Notes: generated by a model from the sequence alone, not told the origin. A stretch of 64,000 nucleotides of DNA from Chryseotalea sp. WA131a (GCA_025370075.1 CP073016.1:2852001-2916000), one strand, 5' to 3'. Shown: positions 17,805 to 27,061, counted from the first letter of the stretch. Numbers and translations: made by a program.

Positions 17805-18263
17805 TTAGGGCAAGAACCGCTTCCAGTTTTGATCACCCTTGGTTTTTAAGGTCTTTTCGTTCTTGTTCCAATCTTTTAAGGTATTGTTGCCCCAAAAGTT
17901 ATAGAACAAATAAACTTTGCCGTCAATTATTTTAAAGGTCTCGGGGTCAATTTTAACTTTCTCGCCCGCTTCGCCCATCGCGTAAGCACACCAACCCCCG
18001 TAGGCTGGTTCATACTTTTCTGGGTTGGCTTTAAACTTTTGCTGGTTGGTGGCATTGGCAAAATGGTAAGTAATCCCTTGATGGGTGAGGTTGATTGCGC
18101 TTTTTCCCTCCAGCGGCTTACCATCAAAGTAGCTGACAGGATCATATCCTTCAATGGCAATATTTTTTTTGGTATTGAAATGCTTTATGCGTTCGGCCTG
18201 TGTTTGGGCAACCGAAAGTTTGTTTGCAACCAAAAGACATAGAACGATTGATAGGTTTTTCAT
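17805..18263 (-). CDS. Exported YHS-domain protein
   Basis: 152 residues with a signal peptide (MKNLSIVLCLLVANKLSVAQ). A YHS-type domain is marked by GYDPVSYF, GITYHFANATNQQKFKANPE and YGGWCAYAMGEAG. YHS domains are linked to metal binding or sensing. The protein probably lies in the periplasm. A downstream partner is not evident. Confidence 0.82.
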   Translation of the reverse strand: MKNLSIVLCLLVANKLSVAQTQAERIKHFNTKKNIAIEGYDPVSYFDGKPLEGKSAINLTHQGITYHFANATNQQKFKANPEKYEPAYGGWCAYAMGEAGEKVKIDPETFKIIDGKVYLFYNFWGNNTLKDWNKNEKTLKTKGDQNWKRFLP

Positions 18264-18381
18264 GGATTTACTTTTTGAAGACTCTATAGCTGCTTTAACT
18301 CACGCGAGGCAAAGATGGTTGTTTCCAATTCATCGTTTTGTCACCTACACGGCAAATTAGAACAAAGAAAAGCGAATCAGC

Positions 18382-19155
18382 CTATTTCAATCGAATGGCC
18401 ACTAAGGCAGGCCAAAGTTTGCCCGTAACCAAAACCAATTTGCTCTTGGGTTCGTAAGCGATGCCATTCAACACATCGGCATTGGGGTTGCCCGGATACA
18501 CTACCTCGGCCACTTGGGTTAGATCTAGTGTACCTACAACTTCGCCATTGGCAGGATTGATTTTTACAATGAAATTGGTTTGCCATACATTGGCATAAAT
18601 GAAGCCATCAATGTATTCCAATTCATTTAGGTTGTTAATAGCTTTTCCTTTTTCTGAAACCGTTATTGTCTTTTTCACGGCCAACGTAAGTGTATCTAAA
18701 AAGTATAATTTCTCTGTGCCATCGCTCGCAATCAAATTTTCACTGTTGTGGGTGATACCCCATCCTTCGCGGTCATAGTTAAACTCGCCAATCTTTTCAT
18801 AATTTATGGAGTAGATGAATCCCACTTTGCTTTTCCAAGTGAGTTGATAAATCTTGTTGTTTAGCACCGTGATGCCTTCACCAAAATATTGTTTGTCTAA
18901 CTCTACTTTCTTTTCTTGTTTGCCCGTAACGATATCCACTTCGGCAATCCAAGAGGTGCCGTTTTGACCAGTACTTTCCAATAGATTTCCTTGCTCCACC
19001 ACCAGCCCTTGTGTAAAGGCTTTGGCATCGTGCGGAAAAACTTTTACGATAGTATAATCAATCAGAGATGTGTTGCTTTCTGACTTGCTTTCTTTTTTTG
19101 AGCCGCAACCAAAAATCAATAGCGCCAATGCAATAAATAAACAATCCTTCATCAT
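18382..19155 (-). CDS. Glutaminyl-peptide cyclotransferase, lipoprotein
   Basis: 257-residue plant/bacterial-type glutaminyl cyclase (beta-propeller), turning N-terminal Gln into pyroglutamate. It has a lipobox (LLIFGCGS, Cys about residue 17). The family pattern is visible: PHDAKAFTQGLVVEQGNLLESTG, FGEGITVLNNKIYQLTWK, EGWGITH, NELEYIDGFIYANVW, and VLNGIAYEP near the end. It probably modifies exported proteins at the envelope. Its start overlaps the selD stop by 4 bp, which may only reflect tight packing. Confidence 0.85.
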   Translation of the reverse strand: MMKDCLFIALALLIFGCGSKKESKSESNTSLIDYTIVKVFPHDAKAFTQGLVVEQGNLLESTGQNGTSWIAEVDIVTGKQEKKVELDKQYFGEGITVLNNKIYQLTWKSKVGFIYSINYEKIGEFNYDREGWGITHNSENLIASDGTEKLYFLDTLTLAVKKTITVSEKGKAINNLNELEYIDGFIYANVWQTNFIVKINPANGEVVGTLDLTQVAEVVYPGNPNADVLNGIAYEPKSKLVLVTGKLWPALVAIRLK

Positions 19156-20183
19156 CGAATATGGATTAATTTTTCGTTCTGCTTTACCAGTTTTCCAAAT
19201 GACTTTAGAGAAAGTCCTAAATCCTTAGTGGATTGTTCAAATGCATGCGCGTGTTGCGGATCAACACACACCAATAAGCCACCACTTGTTTGTGGGTCTG
19301 CCAAAACGGCCCGCTGCATTTCGCCTAACGAGCCAATTTTGCTACTGTAGCTATCCCAATTGCGTTGCGTGCCCCCTGGCATCGATTTTTGTTGTAGATA
19401 GAAATCTAAAAAATCAAACTTCGGCACTTTGTCAAATTCGATCTCTGCCGATAGCCCACTGCCCTCGCACACTTCGGCAAGATGACCGAGCAAACCGAAG
19501 CCAGTTACATCGGTCATGGCGGAGATGTACGCTAGCTTTCCAAAAGCAGCACCGGCTTTGTTGAGCGTTAACATCGTGTCAACGGCTTTTTGTAGATGCT
19601 CTTCTTTTACAATTCCCTTCTTTTGGGCGGTGGTAACGATGCCGATGCCCAACGGTTTTGTTAGGTAAAGTAGTGCGCCTTCTTTTGCTGTATCATTTCT
19701 TTTCAGTTCTTCATTTTTCAGCTTGCCTGTTACAGCAAGGCCAAACACGGGTTCGGGGCAATCGATACTATGACCACCAGCCAAGGGAATGCCCGCCTCT
19801 GCACAAATTTTTCGGCTGCCTTCCAATACTTGCTGCGCTACCTCTGTTGCTATTTTGTTGATGGGCCAACCCAGTATGGCAATCGCCATTAAAGGTTCGC
19901 CACCCATGGCGTACACATCGCTTATGGCATTTACAGAAGCAATTGCACCAAATGTAAACGCATCATCTACGATGGGCATAAAAAAATCGGTGGTGCTTAC
20001 AATGCACGTTCCATCGCCTAAATCAAATACGGCTGCATCATCTTTTGATTCATTGCCAACCAGTAAAGAAGGAAAGTTTGCTTTTGGCAAAGCCGAGTGA
20101 AGCATGGTATCTAATACGGACGGGGAGATTTTACATCCACAGCCAGCACCGTGACTGAATTGAGTGAGTTTTATAGACTCCAT
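19152..20183 (-). CDS. selD: Selenide, water dikinase
   Basis: Makes selenophosphate from selenide and ATP. 343 residues. The N-terminal catalytic motif is SHGAGCGCKISP: Cys15 corresponds to the catalytic Cys17 and Lys18 to Lys20 of the E. coli enzyme, so this is the cysteine form. AIRS-type ATP-binding regions include TDFFMPIVDDAF, ALADP-like VLADPQTSGG and GGHSIDCPEP. The only visible selenophosphate user is mnmH about 220 bp upstream on the same strand. No selA or selB is present in the window. Confidence 0.95.
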   Translation of the reverse strand: MESIKLTQFSHGAGCGCKISPSVLDTMLHSALPKANFPSLLVGNESKDDAAVFDLGDGTCIVSTTDFFMPIVDDAFTFGAIASVNAISDVYAMGGEPLMAIAILGWPINKIATEVAQQVLEGSRKICAEAGIPLAGGHSIDCPEPVFGLAVTGKLKNEELKRNDTAKEGALLYLTKPLGIGIVTTAQKKGIVKEEHLQKAVDTMLTLNKAGAAFGKLAYISAMTDVTGFGLLGHLAEVCEGSGLSAEIEFDKVPKFDFLDFYLQQKSMPGGTQRNWDSYSSKIGSLGEMQRAVLADPQTSGGLLVCVDPQHAHAFEQSTKDLGLSLKSFGKLVKQNEKLIHIR

Positions 20184-20245
20184 TGATTAACGATAAAATA
20201 ATACTGGCAAATTAACCATTTCAAATTCAATGTGTTGATTTGTGC

Positions 20246-20449
20246 ATGATGTACTTTCAAAACCTACTGATTGCAATATTGGTTTCATTACATTTAGTAT
20301 TGGCTTTATTTCATGTTTATGATTTGTTTACTAAAAGCCGGAGAAATCAAAAATTTCTTTGGATGATATTTTTATTCACTGTTCCCATCATCAGTTTTTT
20401 TATTTACCGGAATACAATGAAACGACATCGATTTGGTTCTTTATTTTGA
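20246..20449 (+). CDS. Small membrane protein
   Basis: About 67 residues. Two hydrophobic helices (about 3-20 and 34-53) are separated by a basic loop (KSRRNQK), with a basic C-terminus (RNTMKRHRFG). The layout resembles the N-terminal PLDc_N-type two-helix module found alone in many Bacteroidota. It lies on the opposite strand between selD and mnmH. Its 3' end overlaps the 3' end of mnmH by about 50 bp. Confidence 0.5.
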   Translation: MMYFQNLLIAILVSLHLVLALFHVYDLFTKSRRNQKFLWMIFLFTVPIISFFIYRNTMKRHRFGSLF

Positions 20450-21452
20450 GGTCAATAATTTGTTTAGCAAAATTCTTGCTACTTTCTCCATTCCAAAACA
20501 TGGACGCCACAACACGGCTTGATTTATTCTCTAAACTACTTGAATAATATTTATCGTAATAGGTCAACAAAATATCGATGGTGGTAAAGGCATCTCCCGC
20601 CAACCATTTTTCTTTGGCCGCTTTGTAATGTTGCCCCCCTAGCCGCTTGGTGATTTTATCCATACACGCCAAAAATTCTTCTTGGTCGGCATGGCCATAT
20701 TCGTTTACCAATCGCTGGATGCGTACTTCTTTCGGCACGTCCATTTGGACGACTGGGCTGTTTTTCATTTGCGTCCAGAAAGTAGGTGGTAAAAAAACTT
20801 TGCCAATGGTGATGGATTCATCTTCAATCCAAATCCTTTTTGATAAATCAAGTTGAAGAAGTTCTTCAAACAAGTTGTTGTGAAATTGTTCGGTGGTTGG
20901 CTGAGGGGGCATCATCAGGGCACCAAAGGCTGATCCTTTGTGGTTGGCCAAGTCTTCTAAATCTAGAATTTGCTCGCCAGCGGATTTTAAAGCTCGCAAC
21001 ACTTCACTTTTGCCGCTGCCTGTGCAGCCACCAATTAAAATTAGCTCAAGGGGTTGGCTGAAATAATCAGCGGCAAATTGACGGTAGGTTTTATAGCCCC
21101 CCTTTAGGGTATGGCATTTTATTTTTGCCATGTTGGCAAATTGCGCAAAGTTGTTGGAGCGCATGCCGCCACGCCAGCAATACACTAACAATTCTTTTCC
21201 ATTTGAAATCCTTTCTGCTTCATCAACAATACAGGCTAAGCGCGGGCCCACCAATCGGAAACCCTCTTTGATGGCAATGGCTTGACCTTGTTGTTTGTAG
21301 GCCGTGCCCACAATTACGCGTTCTGCATTGTTAAGCAACGGGATGTTTGCAGCCGATGGCACATGCCCTGTTTGAAACTCGCCTTCGGAGCGAACATCCA
21401 CCAAAGGCAATGTAGGTCGTAGCGAAAAAAATTCTGGAATAGACAAAGGCAT
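20400..21452 (-). CDS. mnmH: tRNA 2-selenouridine synthase
   Basis: Replaces sulfur by selenium at the wobble 2-thiouridine of some tRNAs, using selenophosphate. 350 residues. A rhodanese domain (about 1-130) carries the active Cys92 in YCWRGGMRS. A P-loop domain follows with GCTGSGKS (142-149). It is paired with selD on the same strand, consistent with selenium use for tRNA. A heptamer-periodic sequence lies just upstream of the ATG. Confidence 0.93.
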   Translation of the reverse strand: MPLSIPEFFSLRPTLPLVDVRSEGEFQTGHVPSAANIPLLNNAERVIVGTAYKQQGQAIAIKEGFRLVGPRLACIVDEAERISNGKELLVYCWRGGMRSNNFAQFANMAKIKCHTLKGGYKTYRQFAADYFSQPLELILIGGCTGSGKSEVLRALKSAGEQILDLEDLANHKGSAFGALMMPPQPTTEQFHNNLFEELLQLDLSKRIWIEDESITIGKVFLPPTFWTQMKNSPVVQMDVPKEVRIQRLVNEYGHADQEEFLACMDKITKRLGGQHYKAAKEKWLAGDAFTTIDILLTYYDKYYSSSLENKSSRVVASMFWNGESSKNFAKQIIDLKIKNQIDVVSLYSGK

Positions 21453-21464
21453 TGCACAAAGGTC

Positions 21465-21499
21465 GTTAACTAATTGACAGTTGGCAATTAAACAATTAA
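21465..21499. repeat. Heptamer-periodic sequence upstream of mnmH
   Basis: Units GTTAACT, AATTGAC, AGTTGGC, AATTAAA and CAATTAA follow each other with a 7-base period 12 bp upstream of the mnmH start. This is the weakest of the four heptamer-like spacers in the window. Confidence 0.3.
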
Positions 21500-21554
21500 C
21501 AAAGTTACGGCTGAATAAAATTGTATTGAATTGATAACTTAAACGATTGCTTCA

Positions 21555-24182
21555 CTAGTCTCCGAAACTTACGCTCAGGTTAGAGCTAATGCCTATCCGG
21601 AAACCATAATCAATATACGAACCATTTTGGAAAGCAACTGCCCCTTCTAATCTAAATATGCGCAAGATGCCATCAAGCCCATAACCGACTTCGGTATAAT
21701 TACCTGATTTTGGGGTGGCCAAATAGTTGACAAAGAAATTTTCTTGCACACCCATTAAACGAATGAAGGGAATGCGTGTAATCAAAAACTTTCGCAAGTG
21801 GTAATGAGCGTTTACACTCAAGTATTGATCACGGGTGCTGTAAAGATAATAATCCATCAAGCGGAAGCTGCCCACCGGATCGGTGGTAATAATAGGAGTG
21901 CGATTACCCAAAAAATGCTGATAATCCATAAAGAAAATTTTATCAGCATTGAAAAACTTGCCAGCCTTTACGTTTACATCCAATGTGCCGCGGATTCCAA
22001 ATTTTACTTGCTGACGTGCACCAATCTCCAATTGATCAAAACTTACTTCGCTTCCCAGTAAGCCATCAAAGCCTTTGCGATAATCTAGTGTAAGTAACGG
22101 TGATGAATTTTGAATGCGAATTTTATTGCCGTTGCGAATCCTAAACTTCTGCCACGGCCTGGCTTCTAACCCAACCGAACCAATGAATGCCGTATTGTTG
22201 GCAAAAGAAGTAGAAGCATTCTCTAAGTTGATTGGAGCGTTTTCAGTGTATTTTTCTTTGCTGCCGCTGAAAAAAGTATAATTCGATTTGTTGAAAAGTT
22301 CGTAGCGCTTCGCCCACGTAAATTGTGAATGGAAGGTAAATTTTTCATCGAAACGTTGTCGGTACTTGAGATCAACAAAATCTTGCTCATAAATTTTCAT
22401 CCAATTTTCACCAACAAAAAGCGAAGTAGCGGTATTGACGAATGAATGAATGGGTTCGTTGGGGTTATATTGTTGAATATAGGTACCACCCTCTAGTGTA
22501 ATTCTTTTTTTAGCATCTCTAAATTCCACTCGCAACTTGCCGCTTAGTTTTTCGCGTGCAAAAGCATAACGTGCTATGGGGCTAATCTCCAATCGCGATG
22601 TTTTTCTTTTGGTAGTATCTCTCGGGTCTTTTACCGTCCATCGTTTGTACAGGCTAGTACGGTAGATTAGATTAAAGCCTTCCACCGTGTTGAATCCACC
22701 GTATGGGAAATGGATTCTAAAATCAGACGTTTTAGAAACTTTGTAGGTATCGCCAACTAATAAATCCGTAAGCTGAAATCCCTTCTTGCCTTTTTTGTTT
22801 CGAAGCGTATCGCCTTCATCTCGTTGCTTTTGAACTACCGACATGCTATCGTTTACTTGATAGCCTCGCTCTTCTTGTTTTGAAAGAGCCGCAGGCCGAA
22901 TATCAGCCCAGAAAGTAGAGTCTTTTTTATAAGCGGCCGAGTCAACGGTATATTTGCTTTCAAAAACCACATCAGGTTCTTTGGTTTCCTTTTGTTCTAG
23001 CTTTTCGTATTCACGAACCATTTGCCGAAGCTCTTTATTGGTTACTTCTTTCCCAGAAGCCAAGCGCTCTTGTAACTGTTGATCTTTCTTACTGAATTTT
23101 TTTTCAATTTTTTTGGCCTGTTCTTTTTCAATTTTTTCGTCAATTACTTTCATTTCGGCTACTACCATATCCGGATTCAATTTGATTTTGTAATCTTTTG
23201 TGGTGGCCAGGTAGTTATAGTAAAAATCAAAGCCAAAGACTTTTCCTTCCACATCAAACTGCTGTGAAATCGGCATCCACGCTTTGTCTTCAATCGGGTT
23301 GTAGATTTGGCGGATACGCGCTTTGATCCCCAGCTTGATGGTTTTTAAATCTAAGCTGTGTATGCTCCACCAATCTTCCACAATAAAAATTACTCCTTCA
23401 AATACATTGTCACCTTTAGAGCGAGGCGTAACTTTTATTTTGCTCACTTCGTATTGCCCTTCTTTGAACGAGCCCATATATTCAAACTTGTAGTATGAAA
23501 AAGCGGATGGCGCCAACGGAGTAACCACTTCCGCTATGTCGGGTTCGTAAAAGCTACCCAACACATATTGATTAGGGGATGTGTTGCGGTCTTTGCCGTT
23601 GGTGTACACGGCAATTACTTTTTCTTCATATTTTTTTGGTCGCGTGTACTTGATTTCGCTTACCGATTCTGAAATAAACAAACGGTCTTTGGTTATTCCT
23701 TCCTTCTCGAGTGCCTTTTTAGCAAGCCAAGGGTAATCTCTCAGCTGCCCTTTACCTTTGATGTAAACCTTTGCCGTATAGCTATCAAGTTGTTGTGTAT
23801 GGTATTTTGCTTTCGCGATAGCTTTGCGCATAATGGTGTACGCAGGGTCTTCTTTGCCAGCTTTGATTACCACATTCTGCAAAACAATAACTTGGGTTTT
23901 TAATACAATTTTTAATTCGGTGAAGCCCTCGCCTACTGTTATCTTTTGCTGTTGAGTTTCGTAGCCCAAATATTGAAAGAGGACATCGTATTGGCCGGGT
24001 GGAAGCGATAATTCGAATTTGCCCTCCAGATCAGTGGCCGCACCGTTGGATATTTGCTTGACAAAAATACTTGCAAATGCCAGGGCTGTTCCGTCATCTC
24101 CTTTAATAGTCCCCCTTATTCCGCCAGCGAAGGAAGAAAAGGAAATGGTTATCAAAACCAAATTGAGTAGGTGTCTTTTCAT
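21555..24182 (-). CDS. DUF5686 outer-membrane protein with CarboxypepD_reg-like domain
   Basis: 875 residues. A signal peptide (MKRHLLNLVLITISFSSFAGG) is followed by a carboxypeptidase-like regulatory (CNA-B-like) domain (about 20-105: IRGTIKGDDGTALAFASI, GQYDVLFQYLGYETQ). The long DUF5686 region follows, with the TAKVYIKGKGQ stretch, a charged coiled central part (EKEQAKKIEKKFSKKD) and a C-terminal half rich in alternating strands ending in LSVSFGD, as in outer-membrane barrels. It is a common Bacteroidota surface protein of unknown role. Confidence 0.85.
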   Translation of the reverse strand: MKRHLLNLVLITISFSSFAGGIRGTIKGDDGTALAFASIFVKQISNGAATDLEGKFELSLPPGQYDVLFQYLGYETQQQKITVGEGFTELKIVLKTQVIVLQNVVIKAGKEDPAYTIMRKAIAKAKYHTQQLDSYTAKVYIKGKGQLRDYPWLAKKALEKEGITKDRLFISESVSEIKYTRPKKYEEKVIAVYTNGKDRNTSPNQYVLGSFYEPDIAEVVTPLAPSAFSYYKFEYMGSFKEGQYEVSKIKVTPRSKGDNVFEGVIFIVEDWWSIHSLDLKTIKLGIKARIRQIYNPIEDKAWMPISQQFDVEGKVFGFDFYYNYLATTKDYKIKLNPDMVVAEMKVIDEKIEKEQAKKIEKKFSKKDQQLQERLASGKEVTNKELRQMVREYEKLEQKETKEPDVVFESKYTVDSAAYKKDSTFWADIRPAALSKQEERGYQVNDSMSVVQKQRDEGDTLRNKKGKKGFQLTDLLVGDTYKVSKTSDFRIHFPYGGFNTVEGFNLIYRTSLYKRWTVKDPRDTTKRKTSRLEISPIARYAFAREKLSGKLRVEFRDAKKRITLEGGTYIQQYNPNEPIHSFVNTATSLFVGENWMKIYEQDFVDLKYRQRFDEKFTFHSQFTWAKRYELFNKSNYTFFSGSKEKYTENAPINLENASTSFANNTAFIGSVGLEARPWQKFRIRNGNKIRIQNSSPLLTLDYRKGFDGLLGSEVSFDQLEIGARQQVKFGIRGTLDVNVKAGKFFNADKIFFMDYQHFLGNRTPIITTDPVGSFRLMDYYLYSTRDQYLSVNAHYHLRKFLITRIPFIRLMGVQENFFVNYLATPKSGNYTEVGYGLDGILRIFRLEGAVAFQNGSYIDYGFRIGISSNLSVSFGD

Positions 24183-24258
24183 AGGTAAAAAGTAAATATA
24201 AGCTAAGACGCTAAGAGTCTGGTTTAAGTTGCAAACAGGGCAGATTAACCTTATAATT

Positions 24259-24843
24259 TTACTTATAAAAATCCTTCAACCGAATGATTGCTTCCACCGC
24301 TTCAGGAACGAGGTAGCGAATGGATTTATTGTTCTTGATCGATTCACGGATGTAAGTAGCAGAAATATCAAGCAAAGGGGCGTCCACCATTTTTACATGG
24401 GCATGACGCTTTAAGTCAGAATTTGTTACATGTGGCCGTGGATAAACATATAAGCCATATTGATTCAATATCTGCTCGTGGTTTTTCCATTTGGCAAAGC
24501 TTTCGAGGTTGTCTTCGCCAATGATTACTTTAAAATCCTTGTCGGGATGTTTTTCGGTGAGGTATGCCAGCGTGTGAATCGTGTAGCTTGGTTTGGGCAA
24601 ATGAAACTCAACATCCGATACCTCAATTTTATAATGGTCGGCTACGGCTGCCTTGGCCATGTCGTACCGATCAAACTCATGAAGAAGACCTTTACTGGGC
24701 TTTAGGGGATTTTGAGGAGAAACAATCAGCCAAACTTTTTTCAGGTCGACATTCTCAGCCATAATATTGGCAATAATCAAATGACCGATATGGATGGGAT
24801 TAAAGGAACCAAAGAAGAGACCGATTTTTTGCCGTTGATTCAT
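24259..24843 (-). CDS. nadD: Nicotinate-nucleotide adenylyltransferase
   Basis: NAD biosynthesis: adenylates nicotinate mononucleotide. 194 residues. The nucleotidyltransferase motif is FFGSFNPIHIGHL (HIGH at 18-21) and the C-terminal motif is DISATYIRESI. Its ATG overlaps the stop of the PIN-domain toxin gene (ATGA), so translation is coupled to the toxin-antitoxin operon lying between it and gmk. Confidence 0.94.
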   Translation of the reverse strand: MNQRQKIGLFFGSFNPIHIGHLIIANIMAENVDLKKVWLIVSPQNPLKPSKGLLHEFDRYDMAKAAVADHYKIEVSDVEFHLPKPSYTIHTLAYLTEKHPDKDFKVIIGEDNLESFAKWKNHEQILNQYGLYVYPRPHVTNSDLKRHAHVKMVDAPLLDISATYIRESIKNNKSIRYLVPEAVEAIIRLKDFYK

Positions 24844-25256
24844 CTCTCAATTGTCGAGAGGAACTGAGCCGGAGTCAAAACAGGAATTGATGAGGACTTG
24901 AAATCTTTGGTGTTTCTGGTAATAATCGCTTTAATATCTTTCACCATCATCGCACTGAAATATTGCAACCCATCTTCAAAATCCAAAAAGTCAGAAGCTA
25001 CGACCTGCTTGAAGAAGATAGATTCAAGATCAATAACATGTATCCAGTCTAGGAATCGCCCAACAATAGCGAATGAATCTTGCTTATGTTTAGCAGCGAA
25101 ATAGGCAACTATAGATAAAGTAAGAGCCGAAATATGGATGTCAATCTTACCCATATCCTTTAATGCAAATATGGACTCCGCATCTTTAATAAATTCAGTC
25201 CGGTTAAGTGCGAGATCGAGAACTACATTGGTATCTAAAAATACTTGAGGGACCAT
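24840..25256 (-). CDS. PIN-domain toxin, VapC-like
   Basis: 138-residue PIN-domain ribonuclease. The first acidic residue is D8 in VFLDTNVVLDLAL, with a central Glu in the ESIFALKDM region and late Asp residues (ASDFLDFEDGLQYFSA, AIITRNTKDFK), as expected for metal binding. The preceding 81-residue gene is the likely antitoxin. The end overlaps nadD by 4 bp and the start touches the antitoxin stop. Confidence 0.85.
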   Translation of the reverse strand: MVPQVFLDTNVVLDLALNRTEFIKDAESIFALKDMGKIDIHISALTLSIVAYFAAKHKQDSFAIVGRFLDWIHVIDLESIFFKQVVASDFLDFEDGLQYFSAMMVKDIKAIITRNTKDFKSSSIPVLTPAQFLSTIER

Positions 25257-25501
25257 TACTTATGCTTTTCCATAAGATATCTATATCTCTCTTCACGATA
25301 ATCAAAGTCGTTGGGTGCTTTTCCAAGTATTCCCTTCAATTCCATAACCGAAGATCTCTTTTCATCTAATGGTTTTGTGGGTGTTAACTTCTGTAGATAC
25401 TCTTCAACTACTGATGACAGACTAATACCTTTTTCAATAGCGTATTTTTTAGCCTTTTGAATTACTTTGCTATCCAGCGTAAGTGTCAGTTTTGCATTCA
25501 T
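25256..25501 (-). CDS. DUF6364-type antitoxin
   Basis: 81 residues. The N-terminal half (KLTLTLDSKVIQKAKKYA, then GISLSSVVEEYL) is a ribbon-helix-helix DNA-binding region. The acidic/aromatic C-terminus (NDFDYREERYRYLMEKHK) is suited to wrapping the PIN toxin. Sharing a base with the toxin gene, it probably also autoregulates the pair. Confidence 0.82.
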   Translation of the reverse strand: MNAKLTLTLDSKVIQKAKKYAIEKGISLSSVVEEYLQKLTPTKPLDEKRSSVMELKGILGKAPNDFDYREERYRYLMEKHK

Positions 25502-25562
25502 GGTTTTTAGAAAAGAAATTATAGACAGTAAAATTGCAAAATTATAGCAGAAAATTCAAGAT

Positions 25563-26159
25563 TTAGCCTCTAAATGAATCATACAATCGTTGCGCTTCTG
25601 CGAGCGAAGTGGAGAGATCCTGATTTAAAAGCACCACATCAAACTTATCCTGAAAGGTCATTTCAAATTTGGCTTTGAATAATCTGCGCGATAAACTTTC
25701 TTCTGATTCGGTGCCACGGTCTTTTAATCTTACCTCCAACGCCTCTAACGAGGGTACTTTTACAAATATTGCAAGAGCTTTATCGCCAAAATATTTTTTT
25801 AGGTTGATGCCGCCTTTTACATCTACATCAAAGATTACGTTTTTGCCTTCTTGCCAAATGCGCTCTATTTCTGATTTAAGGGTGCCATAGAAGTTGCCCG
25901 CATATACCTCCTCCCATTCGATAAACTCGTTATTGTCAATTTTTTCCTTGAACTCATCGGGCGAAAGAAAGTAATAATCCTTTCCATCTGTTTCGGTTCG
26001 GCCGCGTTTGTCGCGTGTGGAGGCAGATATTGAAAATCCTAAATCTGAATTGTTTTCTAAAAGGTGTTTTACGATGGTGGTTTTTCCGGAGCCAGAAGGG
26101 GCCGAAAAAATAATGGCCTTACCACCTTTTGGGGACGTCTCGGTAGGTGAGCCTGCCAT
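25563..26159 (-). CDS. gmk: Guanylate kinase
   Basis: Phosphorylates GMP to GDP. 198 residues. The P-loop FSAPSGSGKTT is at about 18-28, with GKDYYFLSPDEF and EWEEVYAGNFYGT in the GMP-binding part. The N-terminus has about 12 extra polar residues before the core. The ATG shares one base with the anti-sigma stop (TAATG), coupling it to the sigma operon. gmk is essential, so promoter activity through the sigma genes matters here. Confidence 0.94.
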   Translation of the reverse strand: MAGSPTETSPKGGKAIIFSAPSGSGKTTIVKHLLENNSDLGFSISASTRDKRGRTETDGKDYYFLSPDEFKEKIDNNEFIEWEEVYAGNFYGTLKSEIERIWQEGKNVIFDVDVKGGINLKKYFGDKALAIFVKVPSLEALEVRLKDRGTESEESLSRRLFKAKFEMTFQDKFDVVLLNQDLSTSLAEAQRLYDSFRG

Positions 26160-26422
26160 TAGATTGCTTTTTGGGCTAGCTGCGCTTTAATCTGTTCGAC
26201 CAAATCAGCAGGTGCCTCTCCTCCGCAGCATTTGCTTTGCAATAATTGTTTAATAGCAATTTCCAAATCGTATGATTTGTAGCACGGCATGCAAAAACCC
26301 ATGTGCTCCTTGAAATATTCTTTTTGCTCATCGGTTGCTTCTCCATCCAAAATGGTTTGCAACATTTCTCTACAATTTGGCTTGGCCGCATTGTGGGAGG
26401 CAAATGGATTTGATTGATTCAT
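26159..26422 (-). CDS. Zinc-binding anti-sigma factor
   Basis: 87 residues, soluble, without a membrane segment. The zinc-associated anti-sigma signature reads H40-x3-C44-x2-C47 (EHMGFCMPCYKS), with another Cys17 upstream and a CC pair at about 65. It lies 3 bp after the ECF sigma gene. Such soluble ZAS proteins often answer to redox changes through the Cys/His site. That role is inferred here. Confidence 0.8.
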   Translation of the reverse strand: MNQSNPFASHNAAKPNCREMLQTILDGEATDEQKEYFKEHMGFCMPCYKSYDLEIAIKQLLQSKCCGGEAPADLVEQIKAQLAQKAI

Positions 26423-26425
26423 ACG

Positions 26426-27016
26426 CTATGCATTTTTATAGCCCATCGATTTGGCATACTCACTTAATTTCTCTTTCAACAAATTACGAGCACGGTGCAA
26501 CCTACTGCGCACGGTGCCAATGGGTATATCCAATATCTTGGCCATTTCTTCGTACTTAAAACCCTCCAAATCGCACAAAATAATCACGGTTTTAAAATCA
26601 ATCTCCAACGAGTTAAGCGCGTTAGAAATTTCATCACCCATCATGTCTTTCAGCGCTTCTACGCGCAAGTCGGGTGTTATTTGCCGGTTTACATCTTCCG
26701 AGTTGTAATACGTTTCAACTTCTTGATAATCTACTTTGTTTGGCTCTTTGCTCTTTTTGCGATAATCGTTAATGAAACTGTTTTTCAAGATGCGAAACAG
26801 CCATGCCTTTGCATTAGTTCCTTTTTGGAATGATTCTATAAAACGAAATGCTTTTAAGTAGGTATCTTGCACCAAGTCTTTGGCATCGTCCCTGTCAAGT
26901 GTAAGTCGATAGCCGAAGTTGTACATGGAATTGATATGGGGAAGAAATTCGTTATTGAATATCTCTCCTTTCTCTTTGTCGCTGTAGGATTGCTTGGGGC
27001 TTTCTTCAAATTCCAT
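26426..27016 (-). CDS. ECF RNA polymerase sigma factor
   Basis: 196 residues. Region 2 shows RDDAKDLVQDTYLKAFRFIESF and AKAWLFRILKNSFINDYRKK. Region 4 shows LEGFKYEEMAKILDIPIGT, followed by VRSRLHRARNLLKE, the -35-binding helix-turn-helix. It belongs to the low-weight ECF class common in Bacteroidota. It is cotranscribed with the anti-sigma gene and apparently gmk. Confidence 0.93.
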   Translation of the reverse strand: MEFEESPKQSYSDKEKGEIFNNEFLPHINSMYNFGYRLTLDRDDAKDLVQDTYLKAFRFIESFQKGTNAKAWLFRILKNSFINDYRKKSKEPNKVDYQEVETYYNSEDVNRQITPDLRVEALKDMMGDEISNALNSLEIDFKTVIILCDLEGFKYEEMAKILDIPIGTVRSRLHRARNLLKEKLSEYAKSMGYKNA

Positions 27017-27061
27017 GAGGCCACAAAAATAGTCAAGAACAGGGAGACTAGGCGGCTAAAC

